A DNA stretch of 64,000 nucleotides, taken from the NCBI GenBank assembly GCA_963827785.1, contig CAWHCT010000018.1, positions 189,770 to 253,769 on the forward strand, given 5' to 3'. The notes beneath the pieces are model-generated. The model was not told where the DNA came from. It did no database searches and was given only the letters and a program-made list of their open reading frames with translations. A program made the translations under genes and the position numbers. Source of the DNA: Site-B1 sp963827785 (GTDB lineage: Bacteria; Bacteroidota; Bacteroidia; Flavobacteriales; Flavobacteriaceae). Of the stretch, positions 1 through 8,764 are shown piece after piece. Each line of letters opens with the position of its first letter. Position 1 is the stretch's first letter.

Positions 1-37
1 ATTTCTAACTGATTAAAAAAGCTTCTATTTTTTAGCT

Positions 38-73
38 GTCTTGTCCTGAAATATGGCTACAGGTTAAAATTGT
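38..73. repeat. 36-bp direct repeat, copy 1 (partner at 2561-2596)
   Basis: This 36-bp stretch, with the core atggctacaggt, matches 2561-2596 in the same orientation at 32 of 36 positions. The two copies sit just outside the segment that holds the DUF6090 gene and the lipoprotein gene. I do not recognise it as a known transposon end. Confidence 0.7.
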
Positions 74-90
74 CCCGACAGCTATCGGGA
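73..90. repeat. REP-like palindrome TCCCGA..TCGGGA, copy 1
   Basis: An 18-bp near-perfect palindrome, tcccgacagctatcggga. Close variants occur at 8765-8782 and 50617-50634. It could form a short hairpin at the 3' side of the minus-strand gene that follows. Such palindromes are common between genes in this family; the role is not visible here. Confidence 0.55.
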
Positions 91-190
91 AAGCAACTAA
101 TTTAGTAAACTAATACGAACCCGAGAAAATTCCGAAGGAATTTTCCTAGTAGACTTGAAACAAGCAAATACTTATACACGTTATTAGCCT
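91..190. repeat. intergenic repeat family A, copy 1
   Basis: About 100 bp beginning aagcaactaatttagtaaac. It contains a perfect hairpin, gaaaattcc / ggaattttc around a gaa loop, and ends with ttatacacg. A close copy lies at 1537-1640 and a diverged one near 5012-5190. All three are between genes. No ORF is visible in it. It may be a MITE-like or REP-like element. Confidence 0.65.
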
Positions 191-196
191 TAGTTT

Positions 197-1477
197 TTAT
201 TTTATGTATTCAATGTTTCTAACACTAATTTTATTTGCATCGTCTATAAGTATAAAACTTGCAACAATGAATAATTCTTTTAGATTTGTGGGTTTAAATT
301 CTGAAAGTGGAATCTCATAAGTTTCCCATTTGCTTGATAAGGTTAAAGGAACTTTAGTTTCTGAACCATCATCTGGAGCATCAGCGTCTTTTAATGCGAC
401 TGAAACAGTTTCTCCACCTTTATCACCTTTTAATTCTAATTTGAGAGTCTTATAACTTGAAAAATCTTTTGTAGGTCTTTCAACCAATGCGTTTGAAGGA
501 TTTCTAAAGTATACAACTGTCCATTCATTTTTTGGAACATCTATAGTGAACTCATTTATTCCATAAATCATTTCAAAAGGTGTATTGCCCGCCGATGCAT
601 ATCCAGTATTAAAAAACTTACCATTTTCAGCACCATTTGTAAGCACTTTAGAATAACCTACTGTGCCACTAATGTCGAAAAATTCCTCTAAGTTTTTAGC
701 TGTACTATCATCAAAAGTTTTGATATTATTCTCAATCAGGCGTACAATTTCGTTTCCAATTATATTAAGATTTTCCAATTGTACAATTAAGGCAGGTCCT
801 TTTAAATATGTTTGGTTGTACAATGCAATGGCAGTAGGATGAAATAATATATCTTTTAAGTATGGTTGCAAGTTTGTTAATTCTTGTTTATCGCCAATAT
901 AATCAGGATAAGTTATGTAGATAATTTTTTCAAATCCTTGACTGGAAAAATCGCTATATGCATTCCGTAGAATTTCATTATAGTCTTTTTCTTTAATCAC
1001 AATTTCTTGAACGAGATTATAATATTTATATATTAGATTTTCTATATCCTGACCTTGCAACTTCCTTAAGTATCCTGAATTTTTAATGGATTCAAAACCA
1101 CTCAAATCTGCAGTAAAATAGTCAAAATTCGATATGGCAGATAATGTTTCAGATGCAAATTTGATATCGGTTCTTTCTAAGTAGTCTGAACGAATCATAG
1201 TCCAAGTCATATGAGGTATTCTGGTAATCACATTAACTCTATTCGTTTTTAGAAATTCTACTTTTTTAATATCCTCTTTAATATTTTTAGATATGCTATT
1301 GAGGTATCCGGTTAATGCAACTTGTTCAAGTTTTTTTTGATTCCAGTTATTGATTTGAAGCGCAATAAGTATACCTATAACCACTAATACAATCTCTCCA
1401 ATAGCATACAGCAGATATTTACTAAACTTATTTTCAGTTAAAAGACGTTGCCGAATTTTTCTAAATAATTTTATCAT
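197..1477 (-). CDS. DUF6090-family membrane protein with C-terminal jelly-roll-like domain
   Basis: This 426-aa protein starts with the DUF6090 signature: a basic N-terminus (MIKLFRKIRQRLLTENKFS) and then one transmembrane helix at about residues 22-44 ending ALQINNWNQ. A helical, coiled-coil-prone region of about 220 residues follows. The last 130 or so residues differ in style: beta-rich, with SSYKTLKLELKGDKGGE and SKWETYEIPLSEFKP, which resembles carbohydrate-binding or CIA30-like jelly-roll domains. DUF6090 proteins are usually shorter and end after the helical part, so this looks like a fusion. Topology suggests an inner-membrane anchor with the rest in the periplasm. It is followed on the same strand, across a repeat, by no obvious partner. 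Function is unknown; the family call is firm and the jelly-roll call is inference. Confidence 0.8.
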   Translation of the reverse strand: MIKLFRKIRQRLLTENKFSKYLLYAIGEIVLVVIGILIALQINNWNQKKLEQVALTGYLNSISKNIKEDIKKVEFLKTNRVNVITRIPHMTWTMIRSDYLERTDIKFASETLSAISNFDYFTADLSGFESIKNSGYLRKLQGQDIENLIYKYYNLVQEIVIKEKDYNEILRNAYSDFSSQGFEKIIYITYPDYIGDKQELTNLQPYLKDILFHPTAIALYNQTYLKGPALIVQLENLNIIGNEIVRLIENNIKTFDDSTAKNLEEFFDISGTVGYSKVLTNGAENGKFFNTGYASAGNTPFEMIYGINEFTIDVPKNEWTVVYFRNPSNALVERPTKDFSSYKTLKLELKGDKGGETVSVALKDADAPDDGSETKVPLTLSSKWETYEIPLSEFKPTNLKELFIVASFILIDDANKISVRNIEYIK

Positions 1478-1536
1478 TGGTTTATTGGTTGGTCATAATT
1501 AAGGCTAACGGTTAGTGTAAGAACTGTTGTGTGGTT

Positions 1537-1640
1537 AAGCAACTAATTTAGTAAACAAATACGAACCCGAGAAAATTCCGAAGGAATTTTCCAAATAAGC
1601 AACGACCAAAGTAATTAATTATACACGGTGTTGTAAACAG
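1537..1640. repeat. intergenic repeat family A, copy 2
   Basis: Close copy of 91-190: identical over most of the first 60 bp, including the gaaaattcc / ggaattttc hairpin, then diverging before a shared atacacg end. The stretch just before it (about 1490-1536, with ataattaaggctaacg) is also shared with the diverged copy at 5012-5190, so the full element may be about 150 bp. Confidence 0.65.
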
Positions 1641-1643
1641 TTT

Positions 1644-2549
1644 TTATTCCCAAGTATAAGTGATGATTTCGGAATAGGTATTTGTGTTAATAATGTTTAT
1701 CCTTTTTGAAATAATGTAACCATTTATATCAAATGAATAATCAATATAATCTCTATAATTCCATCCGTTGAATTGATACCACTGAATTCTTTCTGGATAC
1801 CTATTCCCTTGCTGATTTACAAGAACTTCTTTCAACAGAAAAAAACTACTACTATTAAACAAAACATTATAATCAAAAAGAGCATTGAAGTGTGTATTTT
1901 TTTCTTTATTACCATAGATAACGTTTAAATCAATATCAGTTGTATCATAAAGTCCCGGTTCGTAGGGTCCACTTCCTGAAATACAATTGCCTTCATCGTC
2001 ATATGAGAATACCATATCAGATACTAATTCATTCGAACTAAAAATTTTGACTCCTGTAATTAAATTGTTTGATAACGTTAATTCTACCATACGATTACTT
2101 ATATCATCATAAATAATAGTAATAGAATTATTTCCATATGTTACCATTCTATTTGAGTTATTTTGATAATTTAAAGTACCATCATCTGCATTGTACACAT
2201 TAAATATTTCTTCAATATTTGAAATTTTGTTATCGTTGTTATATGATATATTTTTTATCATTTCAAAGTTTGAATTATCATCATTATATTGATAATCTAT
2301 TACTTGAATAAGATTATTAGAACTGTTATAGCCATAAGAACTTTCAACTAATCCATTTTCATCATTTATTTCAATTAAATCATCATTTGTATCATATACT
2401 AAGTTTTGAGTTAGTCTAACTTGACCATTAACATTATAAATAATTTTAGTTAGTTTTTTTTGAGAATTGCTATTATCACCGTTATCAGATGAGCAACATA
2501 TTAATGTTAATCCGAGTATTATTCCAAAAAAAATATTTAAATTTTTCAT
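1644..2549 (-). CDS. putative lipoprotein with YD/RHS-like repeats
   Basis: The 301-aa product begins with a lipoprotein signal peptide (hydrophobic to LTLICC, acylated Cys at 18 or 19, then SSDNGDN). The body is made of short beta-hairpin-like units rich in Tyr, Asn and Asp (for example YDTNDDLIEINDENG and YNNDNKISNIEE), which resembles the YD repeats of RHS proteins but without the toxin core or the long array. The likely location is the outer membrane or cell surface. Such small YD-type lipoproteins are common in flavobacteria and have no assigned role. The gene lies between the two copies of the 36-bp direct repeat together with the DUF6090 gene. Confidence 0.75.
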   Translation of the reverse strand: MKNLNIFFGIILGLTLICCSSDNGDNSNSQKKLTKIIYNVNGQVRLTQNLVYDTNDDLIEINDENGLVESSYGYNSSNNLIQVIDYQYNDDNSNFEMIKNISYNNDNKISNIEEIFNVYNADDGTLNYQNNSNRMVTYGNNSITIIYDDISNRMVELTLSNNLITGVKIFSSNELVSDMVFSYDDEGNCISGSGPYEPGLYDTTDIDLNVIYGNKEKNTHFNALFDYNVLFNSSSFFLLKEVLVNQQGNRYPERIQWYQFNGWNYRDYIDYSFDINGYIISKRINIINTNTYSEIITYTWE

Positions 2550-2900
2550 TTCGTCAAAATGTCTTGTACTGAAAAATGGCTACAGGTCAGAATTGTTTAC
2601 AACTTGTTTATATAGTTTTATTATAGGTCATTATCCCACCAAATTAGTGTTATTAATGATATGTTTTTGACATTTATTAATACTTAATATTAGTTTCAAA
2701 TATCTAATTAAGTAAGAAATATTGCACTATTTTATGATTTAAATCATTCGTTCAAAAAAAAGATCTTATAACATTCTGCAGGGTCTTCCATCCTGTTAGG
2801 CTTTCCTTATTTCTTAAAAATAGTTATTAAAGTACATCTTGTATTCCTTTGAAGTGAATAATAATGATACTTCATTTTTCTTATTTAGTAAGAAATTCTG
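2550..2900. other. gene-free stretch with direct repeat copy 2
   Basis: This 351-bp stretch holds the second copy of the 36-bp direct repeat at 2561-2596. The rest is AT-rich; I see no convincing ORF, RNA gene or terminator with a U-tract. Confidence 0.6.
2561..2596. repeat. 36-bp direct repeat, copy 2 (partner at 38-73)
   Basis: Same orientation as 38-73, 32 of 36 identical, four substitutions and no gaps. It lies just upstream of the lipoprotein start, so the pair brackets about 2.5 kb with two genes. Confidence 0.7.
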
Positions 2901-3911
2901 CTATTCTAATATTTCTAATTGTGCTATTATTTGTTCTTCAGTTACCGGATATTCCTTGCCCATTCTTATGGTTTGATAAACATCTTCAAAGACATTAATG
3001 TAACTTGCTTTTTTTGCTGCGATTTTCTCTTGTTTTTTTACCCCATTCGAATCTATAGTTGTTAAAAGTCCTTCACTGTCAGGTAATTCTACACCATACA
3101 ATAAATTGTCAGGCAGCATTCCATCATTTAATTGATTTTCCTGAACATCAGTTCGGTTCTTTTTATAGGTTCCCAATGTGCCGTGAATCATAAATGCGGG
3201 TTGCGGATCTGCAACCAAAAAACTGATTGTTACAAACACTTGCAAATTATTAGGGTACATTAAATGAATATGTACAAAATCAACTACTTTAGTGTTATGA
3301 CGAACATATGCGGGGTATTTAGACCATTTTAAAGGTATCCCAAACATTGAAATTACACCGTCAATAGTATGCGAACCCAAATTATAAATAACACCACTTC
3401 CAGGCCCAGGAACTTCTTTCCAGCTATTTTTATTAATAGTATTACTGTATCTATCGTATCTAAAATGAGCCTCAATTAAATTTCCTAATTTACCAGATTC
3501 GACCACTTTTTTCACAGAAAGAAAATCACTATCATACCTTCGGTTTTGAAAAGGTAGCACCAATACACCGTTCTTTTTTGCTTCTTTAAATAGTTCTTTT
3601 GCTTGAGAAGACGCAGCAGTAAAAGGTTTATCAACCATTACGTGTTTATGGGCTTTAATTGCCTTTAAAGCGAATTCAAAATGTGTTTCATTTGGTGTAT
3701 TTACTATTACAAGTTCAATAGAATTATCTAATAAAAGTTCATCGATAGAATCGTAACTTTTCACGTTTGGGTACTCTAAATGTGCCTTTTTTATAGACCT
3801 TTCTACAACTGCCGTAAATTCAAAAGCAGAATGATACTTAAGAAGAGGAGCATGAAAAACCCTACCTGACACTCCAAAAGATAATATTCCTGTTTTAATT
3901 ATTTTATTCAT
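2901..3911 (-). CDS. Gfo/Idh/MocA family oxidoreductase
   Basis: The 336-aa protein has an N-terminal Rossmann fold that opens with TGILSFGVSGRVFHAPLL (residues about 7-24) and the family's KP-type motif as DKPFTA near residue 94, followed by the C-terminal alpha/beta domain with GSGVIYNLGSHTIDG, which carries the usual catalytic-region His. Members are NAD(P)-dependent dehydrogenases or reductases of sugars and cyclitols; the substrate cannot be read from the sequence. It follows a second member of the family (3974-4978) with a 62-bp gap on the same strand, so the two are probably co-transcribed. The closest style is the YvaA/scyllo-inositol type with the Rossmann motif GVSGRVFHAP. The catalytic role is inferred. 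Confidence 0.88.
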   Translation of the reverse strand: MNKIIKTGILSFGVSGRVFHAPLLKYHSAFEFTAVVERSIKKAHLEYPNVKSYDSIDELLLDNSIELVIVNTPNETHFEFALKAIKAHKHVMVDKPFTAASSQAKELFKEAKKNGVLVLPFQNRRYDSDFLSVKKVVESGKLGNLIEAHFRYDRYSNTINKNSWKEVPGPGSGVIYNLGSHTIDGVISMFGIPLKWSKYPAYVRHNTKVVDFVHIHLMYPNNLQVFVTISFLVADPQPAFMIHGTLGTYKKNRTDVQENQLNDGMLPDNLLYGVELPDSEGLLTTIDSNGVKKQEKIAAKKASYINVFEDVYQTIRMGKEYPVTEEQIIAQLEILE

Positions 3912-3973
3912 CGTTTACTATCCTATTTAACTAGTATTTTGATTAAGTCATCCTAACATAAAAACATATGTTC

Positions 3974-4978
3974 TTATATTCCCTTTGCAATTTGATCTAG
4001 TACCCAACTTGTCCTAGCTCCAGACACACCCGTACTAGGGCAAGTACCTTTTCCTCGAAGGTCATCAACAATACTTTGAATAAGTATCTCTTGGATGTAT
4101 TCAGGAACTTCAAATTCAAATTTCTTAACAGGTTCATTTTCTATTTCTAAAGTAACGTGATGATCACCCCAAAAAGGAAAAGATATTTGGCCTTTACTGC
4201 CAATTATTGTTGTCATTTCATATTGCGAAGCCTTACTAGTATTAAAAGCCCATAAACCTTTGCCTAAAATTCCATTTTTAAATTTAAAAACACCTACAGT
4301 GATATCATCTGCAATATAATTTTTAGATTGATTTTCAGAAAACCCTTTGGCTTCTGTTATAGGGCCAAAAATGAAATCGAGTGCATCTAATTGATGTGAC
4401 GCCAGGTCGTAAAAATAACCGCCACCTGCAACCTTAGGGTCAACTCGCCAATTATTAGGAAGGTGATGGGTTCCTACAATTTCATTCTCAATGGTCATTT
4501 GAACACTTATATCTATACTTCTAATGTCTCCAATTGCACCACTATCAATTAATTCCTTTACTTTAAGAATGTTTGGTAGTGTTCTGCGGTAAAAAGCTAC
4601 ATATAAAGGAACATTTGCCTTTTCACATGCTTCTACCATCGATAGACATTCTTGATGCGAGCGTGCCATTGGCTTTTCTACATAAACCGGTTTGCCAACA
4701 GCTGCTGCTTTTATTGTATATTCGGCATGTGTGCTTGGTGGCGTTGCAATGTAAATAGCATTTACCTCAGGGTCATTTAGTAAATCTTCAGCATTATCAT
4801 ACCACTTTGCAACACCATGGCGTTTGGCAAAATCCTTTGCTTTATCAGCATTTCTTCTCATAACAGCTTTTACACTTGAATTGGTTGTTTTTATTAGTGG
4901 TTGCCCGCTTTTAGTTTCGCAAACATCGCCTACGCCAATAATTCCCCAGCAGATTTCATTCATTAATTTATGAGTCAT
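3974..4978 (-). CDS. Gfo/Idh/MocA family oxidoreductase
   Basis: The 334-aa protein is a second, distinct member of the family. It shows a Rossmann start (CWGIIGVGDVCETKSG), the canonical VEKPMARS motif near residue 103, and GGGYFYDLASHQLDALDF in the C-terminal domain with the conserved Asp/His pair. It should be soluble and cytoplasmic, using NAD(H) or NADP(H) on a sugar-like substrate. It is first in a two-gene minus-strand unit with 2901-3911. The two proteins are not close copies, so they probably act on different intermediates. No kinase, isomerase or transporter sits beside them to name the pathway. Confidence 0.88.
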   Translation of the reverse strand: MTHKLMNEICWGIIGVGDVCETKSGQPLIKTTNSSVKAVMRRNADKAKDFAKRHGVAKWYDNAEDLLNDPEVNAIYIATPPSTHAEYTIKAAAVGKPVYVEKPMARSHQECLSMVEACEKANVPLYVAFYRRTLPNILKVKELIDSGAIGDIRSIDISVQMTIENEIVGTHHLPNNWRVDPKVAGGGYFYDLASHQLDALDFIFGPITEAKGFSENQSKNYIADDITVGVFKFKNGILGKGLWAFNTSKASQYEMTTIIGSKGQISFPFWGDHHVTLEIENEPVKKFEFEVPEYIQEILIQSIVDDLRGKGTCPSTGVSGARTSWVLDQIAKGI

Positions 4979-5011
4979 TTTATAAATATTTTATCATTGA
5001 TTTGTAACTTG

Positions 5012-5190
5012 ATTATAATTAAGGTTAACGTTTTTGTTTATGGTTAGTTGCGCCTGCCTGCCACAGGCAGGTGTTTCAGCAACTAATTTAGCAAATACAA
5101 ACCGAATAGAAAATCCCTAGTCCTGATAACTTTCTGGATTCTTAAATATGAGAGAACAAGCAATTACTTATAGACAACGCTTAATATAGT
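5012..5190. repeat. intergenic repeat family A, diverged copy 3, with an inserted hairpin
   Basis: This stretch shares ataattaaggttaacg and cagcaactaattta with the copy around 1490-1640, in the same order, but the gaaaattcc hairpin is lost. In its place near the front is a strong hairpin at 5053-5071 (cctgcctgccacaggcagg), a palindrome seen widely in flavobacterial intergenic DNA. It lies between the divergent oxidoreductase and M23 genes. Confidence 0.5.
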
Positions 5191-5249
5191 CATGTGGTGA
5201 AGCAATAAATATATTTATATAGTATTACTTTTGAAGAAATATATTAAAA

Positions 5250-5942
5250 ATGACAGCTACTTATTTCCCTGAATTCCTTAACCAAATCAGCTCCAAGCCA
5301 CTAAATGTCTTGGATTCCGGGATTCAGCTTCAATCTTATATTCCTTTAGATCTTTCTGAATCCAATCAAGAGCTTTATAATGTTGACACGTCCAGTTCTA
5401 AGGACCTGGGAGCCTATATTTTTAATTATCTAAAAGTCAATAAAGGCAGAGTTGCTTATGGAGGTTACAACGAAGTTCGAAACCTTTATAAGAGGAGTCC
5501 ATATTTTAATAATCAAGATATTGCATCCCAACGCAATATCCACCTGGGAATAGATTTATGGATAGAGGCTGGGACGCCGGTATTTTCATTATTGGATGCC
5601 ACGGTGCATAGTTTTAAGAACAACACCAATTATGGCGATTATGGTCCAACGATCATTTTAAAACATCACATTAATGATATTGAGTTTTATACGCTTTATG
5701 GCCATTTAAGTATGGAATCTATTGCAAACATAAGTGTTGGTCAATTCTTTAAACAAGGAGAACAGATTGCCACCTTGGGTGATGTATCCATTAACGGAGA
5801 TTACGCACCACATTTGCATTTTCAAATTATAAAGGACATACAAGATTATAAGGGTGATTATCCGGGAGTGTGCTCCAAACAGGATTTGGATTTTTATTTA
5901 AACAATTGCCCTGACCCAAATATGCTGTTAAAGCTAATGTGA
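5250..5942 (+). CDS. M23 family metallopeptidase
   Basis: The 230-aa protein has a C-terminal LytM/M23 domain with zinc ligands in the pattern H98-x3-D102 (IHLGIDLW) and H188-L-H190 (APHLHFQ), plus H152 in LYGHLS. M23 enzymes cut glycine or D-Ala peptide bonds of peptidoglycan, or act as inactive activators; all ligands are present here, so activity is likely. There is no signal peptide or lipobox, which is unusual for a wall hydrolase. In this family M23 domains of this subtype are also found fused to PLP-dependent aminotransferases, so a cytoplasmic or non-wall role is possible. It stands alone between the repeat region and the dps gene. Confidence 0.82.
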   Translation: MTATYFPEFLNQISSKPLNVLDSGIQLQSYIPLDLSESNQELYNVDTSSSKDLGAYIFNYLKVNKGRVAYGGYNEVRNLYKRSPYFNNQDIASQRNIHLGIDLWIEAGTPVFSLLDATVHSFKNNTNYGDYGPTIILKHHINDIEFYTLYGHLSMESIANISVGQFFKQGEQIATLGDVSINGDYAPHLHFQIIKDIQDYKGDYPGVCSKQDLDFYLNNCPDPNMLLKLM

Positions 5943-6630
5943 TTTTTAAGTTCTTACGAATTAATTACTTATTCTACCAACCTCCAATTCAATTAATTGT
6001 CCTTAAACGACATCAATTTATTTGTATGTGCCTTTATTTAAGCTGCTTTTTTGATTGTGTGGACGTTTCAGAAGTTGTTTTTTGTGGATAGTTCCCCTGC
6101 TCTGACGTTTAAATTTTTATCAGTGACATCAAAGATTTCCGTTTTTTAAGTTGACTTAGGGTAAATCATAGGGTATCCACTTTTTTGAGTATAAAATATT
6201 GTAGTATAGTTCAAACAAATAGTATTTTAAAAGATAAAATTTATGATTAACAATTACAGGTTTGAATGTTACGTTTATTTCTTTATTAAGGCCTTAATTT
6301 CTGACTTTATTGGTTTTATGTTAACGCTTATTTCATATCGTATGATAACATTATTTAACATTTAGGCGCAATTGCAACCAAATAGTGTTAAAACTTCTTA
6401 AACACTTGATATTCAACAATAATTTATTATATTATATTTATGGAATTTGAATTGAATATTACATTAAACGTCTTCTAAGTCAAGAAATTTGACTTTATTT
6501 CATTCAAAAGAGAATTATTCTCTAAAATATCTCACTTTACGAAAAAATAAACCAATTGTTTGGTAATTATAGCACGCTTAAAGGCGGACAGACTGAACAA
6601 TAGTTAATAACAAATAAAATAATAAAAATC
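5943..6630. other. gene-free stretch upstream of dps
   Basis: These 688 bp hold no convincing gene. At 6107-6132 there is a 26-bp motif (gtttaaatttttatcagt...) that recurs at 8641-8666 with two differences. Near 6001-6018 a ttaaacgac-atcaat motif recurs near 8750-8765, so the two post-gene regions share a diverged element. A 40-codon ORF at 6243 has no support. The long leader before dps probably holds its promoter, but I could not place one with confidence. Confidence 0.5.
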
Positions 6631-7149
6631 ATGGAAATTACTAAGAATAAAAAAACTGAAAGCATTAAAAAAATCAAAAAACCTTATAAAAAACTTGGCT
6701 TTACATACTTGGATACAGCCGAAATTGTGGTGGCATTAAATCAATTATTCGCAAATTATCAGGTACAGTATCACAAGTTAAGAAACTTCCACTGGAATGT
6801 GGAGGGCCCAGATTTTTTTGAATTACATGAGGCTTTTGAGCAAGACTACAATACCACCAAGAAAAATATCGACGAAATTGCAGAAAGAATTAGAGTATTT
6901 GGTGTAAAACCCATGTTAAGTATTAAGGATGCTCTAGATCTCTCAGAAATTAAAGAGATGAAAAAATCGATTACCGCGATGGATATGGTGCGGGAAGTAC
7001 TTAAAGACTTCGAAATCCTACACGATAAAATGTTAAATGTGCTCAATGCTGCCCTAGAAACCGGAGATAATGTAACAGAGCAAATGATATCTGATTATAT
7101 GAGACACCTGGAAAAGAGAAATTGGATGTATACCTCATGGTGCAAATAA
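6631..7149 (+). CDS. dps: Dps family ferritin-like DNA-protection protein
   Basis: The 172-aa protein is a Dps-type miniferritin: a four-helix protein that assembles into dodecamers, oxidises ferrous iron with peroxide and stores it, protecting DNA. The ferroxidase ligands shared across subunits are all there: H54 in RNFHWNVEG, H66 and E70 in FELHEAFE, D81 and E85 in NIDEIAERI. The first 22 residues form a lysine-rich tail (12 Lys), of the kind that mediates DNA binding in E. coli Dps. The length is normal. A 42-aa basic peptide gene follows after 42 bp and a terminator closes the unit, which suggests a two-gene transcript, probably induced by oxidative stress or starvation. Confidence 0.93.
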   Translation: MEITKNKKTESIKKIKKPYKKLGFTYLDTAEIVVALNQLFANYQVQYHKLRNFHWNVEGPDFFELHEAFEQDYNTTKKNIDEIAERIRVFGVKPMLSIKDALDLSEIKEMKKSITAMDMVREVLKDFEILHDKMLNVLNAALETGDNVTEQMISDYMRHLEKRNWMYTSWCK

Positions 7150-7191
7150 TGTTTGATACTGTAATAAAAGAAAAATAAATTAAAAAAAACA

Positions 7192-7320
7192 ATGGATAAG
7201 AAATTTAAAAGGAAGAAAAATAATACAGTGAATATTTCCTATGGAAAAATACGTCAAAAAAATAGGAAGATTGATCTGGAGGCTGAAACCATAAAGGAAA
7301 AAAGAAATCCAGATAAATAG
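7192..7320 (+). CDS. 42-aa basic peptide downstream of dps
   Basis: An ORF of 42 codons with an ATG start encodes MDKKFKRKKNNTVNISYGKI... and ends KRNPDK. About a third of the residues are Lys or Arg; there is no signal peptide or membrane segment. It lies 42 bp after dps and before a clear terminator, so it is very likely translated from the dps transcript if it is real. I do not recognise a family. A nucleic-acid-binding or Dps-accessory role would fit the charge but is a guess. Confidence 0.55.
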   Translation: MDKKFKRKKNNTVNISYGKIRQKNRKIDLEAETIKEKRNPDK

Positions 7321-7348
7321 TCACTAATAATTTCAAATATAAATTACT

Positions 7349-7376
7349 AAGGCATCATTTTCATGATGCCTTTTTT
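7349..7376 (+). terminator. rho-independent terminator after dps unit
   Basis: Perfect 8-bp stem ggcatcat/atgatgcc (extended by AA/TT) around a tttc loop, followed by a run of T. It lies 29 bp after the small peptide gene. Confidence 0.85.
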
Positions 7377-7620
7377 ATGCAAAACGCAATTAATTAATTG
7401 TAATGAATGCTTTACGAAGGATCATATAGTCATTTTTTGACAATATACGTTGTGAGTCCCCAAGACCATTAATATTCCTCAGCTAAGAAGAAACATAGAA
7501 ACTGCAACCAACCCGATTGCAAGAGCACTTGTAATAAATTTGGACGATATCTATCAAGAGGAAATTGTACATTTGTAGATCTAATATAGAAATGTAAAAA
7601 TTCAAAAATAGGATAGGATT

Positions 7621-8619
7621 ATGGCTGTAAAACACAAAAGAATTGGAAAGCACGGTGTACTGGTTAGTAATATTTGCCTGGGAACCATGAACTTTGGTTG
7701 GCATACAACCGAAGAAGACAGTTTTGCAATTATGGATCGTGCTTTAGAATTGGGTATCAATTTCTTCGATACGGCTGATGTCTACGGCTGGTCTGTTGAA
7801 CATGGATTAACGGAGGAAATTATTGGACGATGGTTTGCACAAGGTGGTGGACGTCGGGATGCTGTTGTGTTGGCAACAAAAGTATATAACCCCGTAGATA
7901 GAAAAGCAAATTTGCCGGAAGTCAATAGTGATGGACGAAGCCTGAGCGCCTATAAAATTATGAAGCATTGTGAAGGCAGTTTAAAGCGATTGCAAACGGA
8001 AAGAATTGATTTATACCAAATACATCACATTGACCGTGAATGTCCATGGGACGAGACATGGAACAGTTTTGATACATTGATGAAACAAGGTAAGGTAGTG
8101 TATGCTGGTTCAAGTAATTTTGCCGGTTGGGACATTGCCACTGCATGCCAGGAAGCATCCAGACGCGGCATGATGGGTTTGGTGAGCGAACAGAGTATTT
8201 ACAATCTCGATAACAGGATGGTTGAGCTTGAAGTGATTCCGGCATGCAGACATTATGGGTTAGGACTGATCCCCTGGAGCCCTTTAGGCGGTGGACTTTT
8301 AGGAGGCGCACTTCAAAAATCAAAATCGGGACGTCGCAATGACGAGAATTTTGCGAAGCAGGTAGAAGATAAACGCGTGCAGCTTGAGAAATATGAAACA
8401 CTTTGTAATGAAATTGGTCACCCACCGGGTGAGGTTGCATTGGCCTGGTTACTTCATAATCCAATTGTAACGGCACCAATTATTGGTCCGCGCACCATAG
8501 AACAGCTTGAAAGCGCAGTGAGAGCTGCAGACATTCAAATGGATGAAGAAATACTAAAAAAACTGGATGAGATCTTTCCCGGCCCAGGAGGAGAAGCGCC
8601 AACGGCTTATGCCTGGTAA
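7621..8619 (+). CDS. aldo/keto reductase
   Basis: The 332-aa protein is a TIM-barrel aldo/keto reductase that reduces aldehydes or ketones with NADPH in the cytoplasm. The catalytic tetrad is visible: D50 and Y55 in FDTADVYG, K87 in LATKVYN and H135 in LYQIHHID. The C-terminal cofactor-binding segment TAPIIGPRTIEQL is present. It resembles the AKR11/AKR12-like group (YajO/IolS-like) often annotated as general stress or sugar reductases. GC content is higher than in neighbouring genes, which could reflect transfer. It stands alone; the native substrate is unknown. Confidence 0.92.
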   Translation: MAVKHKRIGKHGVLVSNICLGTMNFGWHTTEEDSFAIMDRALELGINFFDTADVYGWSVEHGLTEEIIGRWFAQGGGRRDAVVLATKVYNPVDRKANLPEVNSDGRSLSAYKIMKHCEGSLKRLQTERIDLYQIHHIDRECPWDETWNSFDTLMKQGKVVYAGSSNFAGWDIATACQEASRRGMMGLVSEQSIYNLDNRMVELEVIPACRHYGLGLIPWSPLGGGLLGGALQKSKSGRRNDENFAKQVEDKRVQLEKYETLCNEIGHPPGEVALAWLLHNPIVTAPIIGPRTIEQLESAVRAADIQMDEEILKKLDEIFPGPGGEAPTAYAW

Positions 8620-8640
8620 AGAGAATTCTACTCCGCGGAT

Positions 8641-8666
8641 GTTTAAATTTTTATCAGTAACAGCAA
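8641..8666. repeat. 26-bp motif shared with 6107-6132
   Basis: gtttaaatttttatcagt followed by a short variable end; 24 of 26 positions match 6107-6132. Both lie downstream of plus-strand genes. Confidence 0.5.
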
Positions 8667-8764
8667 GTGTTCCCACCTTCAGGTTTATGTATAGTAACTC
8701 AAAGGTAACTTCCCTTTTAAGATTCAATATGTTGCAGTAATGTGAGGTTCTTAAACGACCTCAA

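Noticed and set aside
6243..6365. 40-codon ORF in the region upstream of dps
   Set aside because: No ribosome site, AT-driven hydrophobic composition, no sign of conservation that I can judge.
7958..8479. 173-codon minus-strand ORF
   Set aside because: It is antisense to the aldo/keto reductase, whose catalytic residues are all in place; the antisense product is Cys/His-rich without any recognisable fold.
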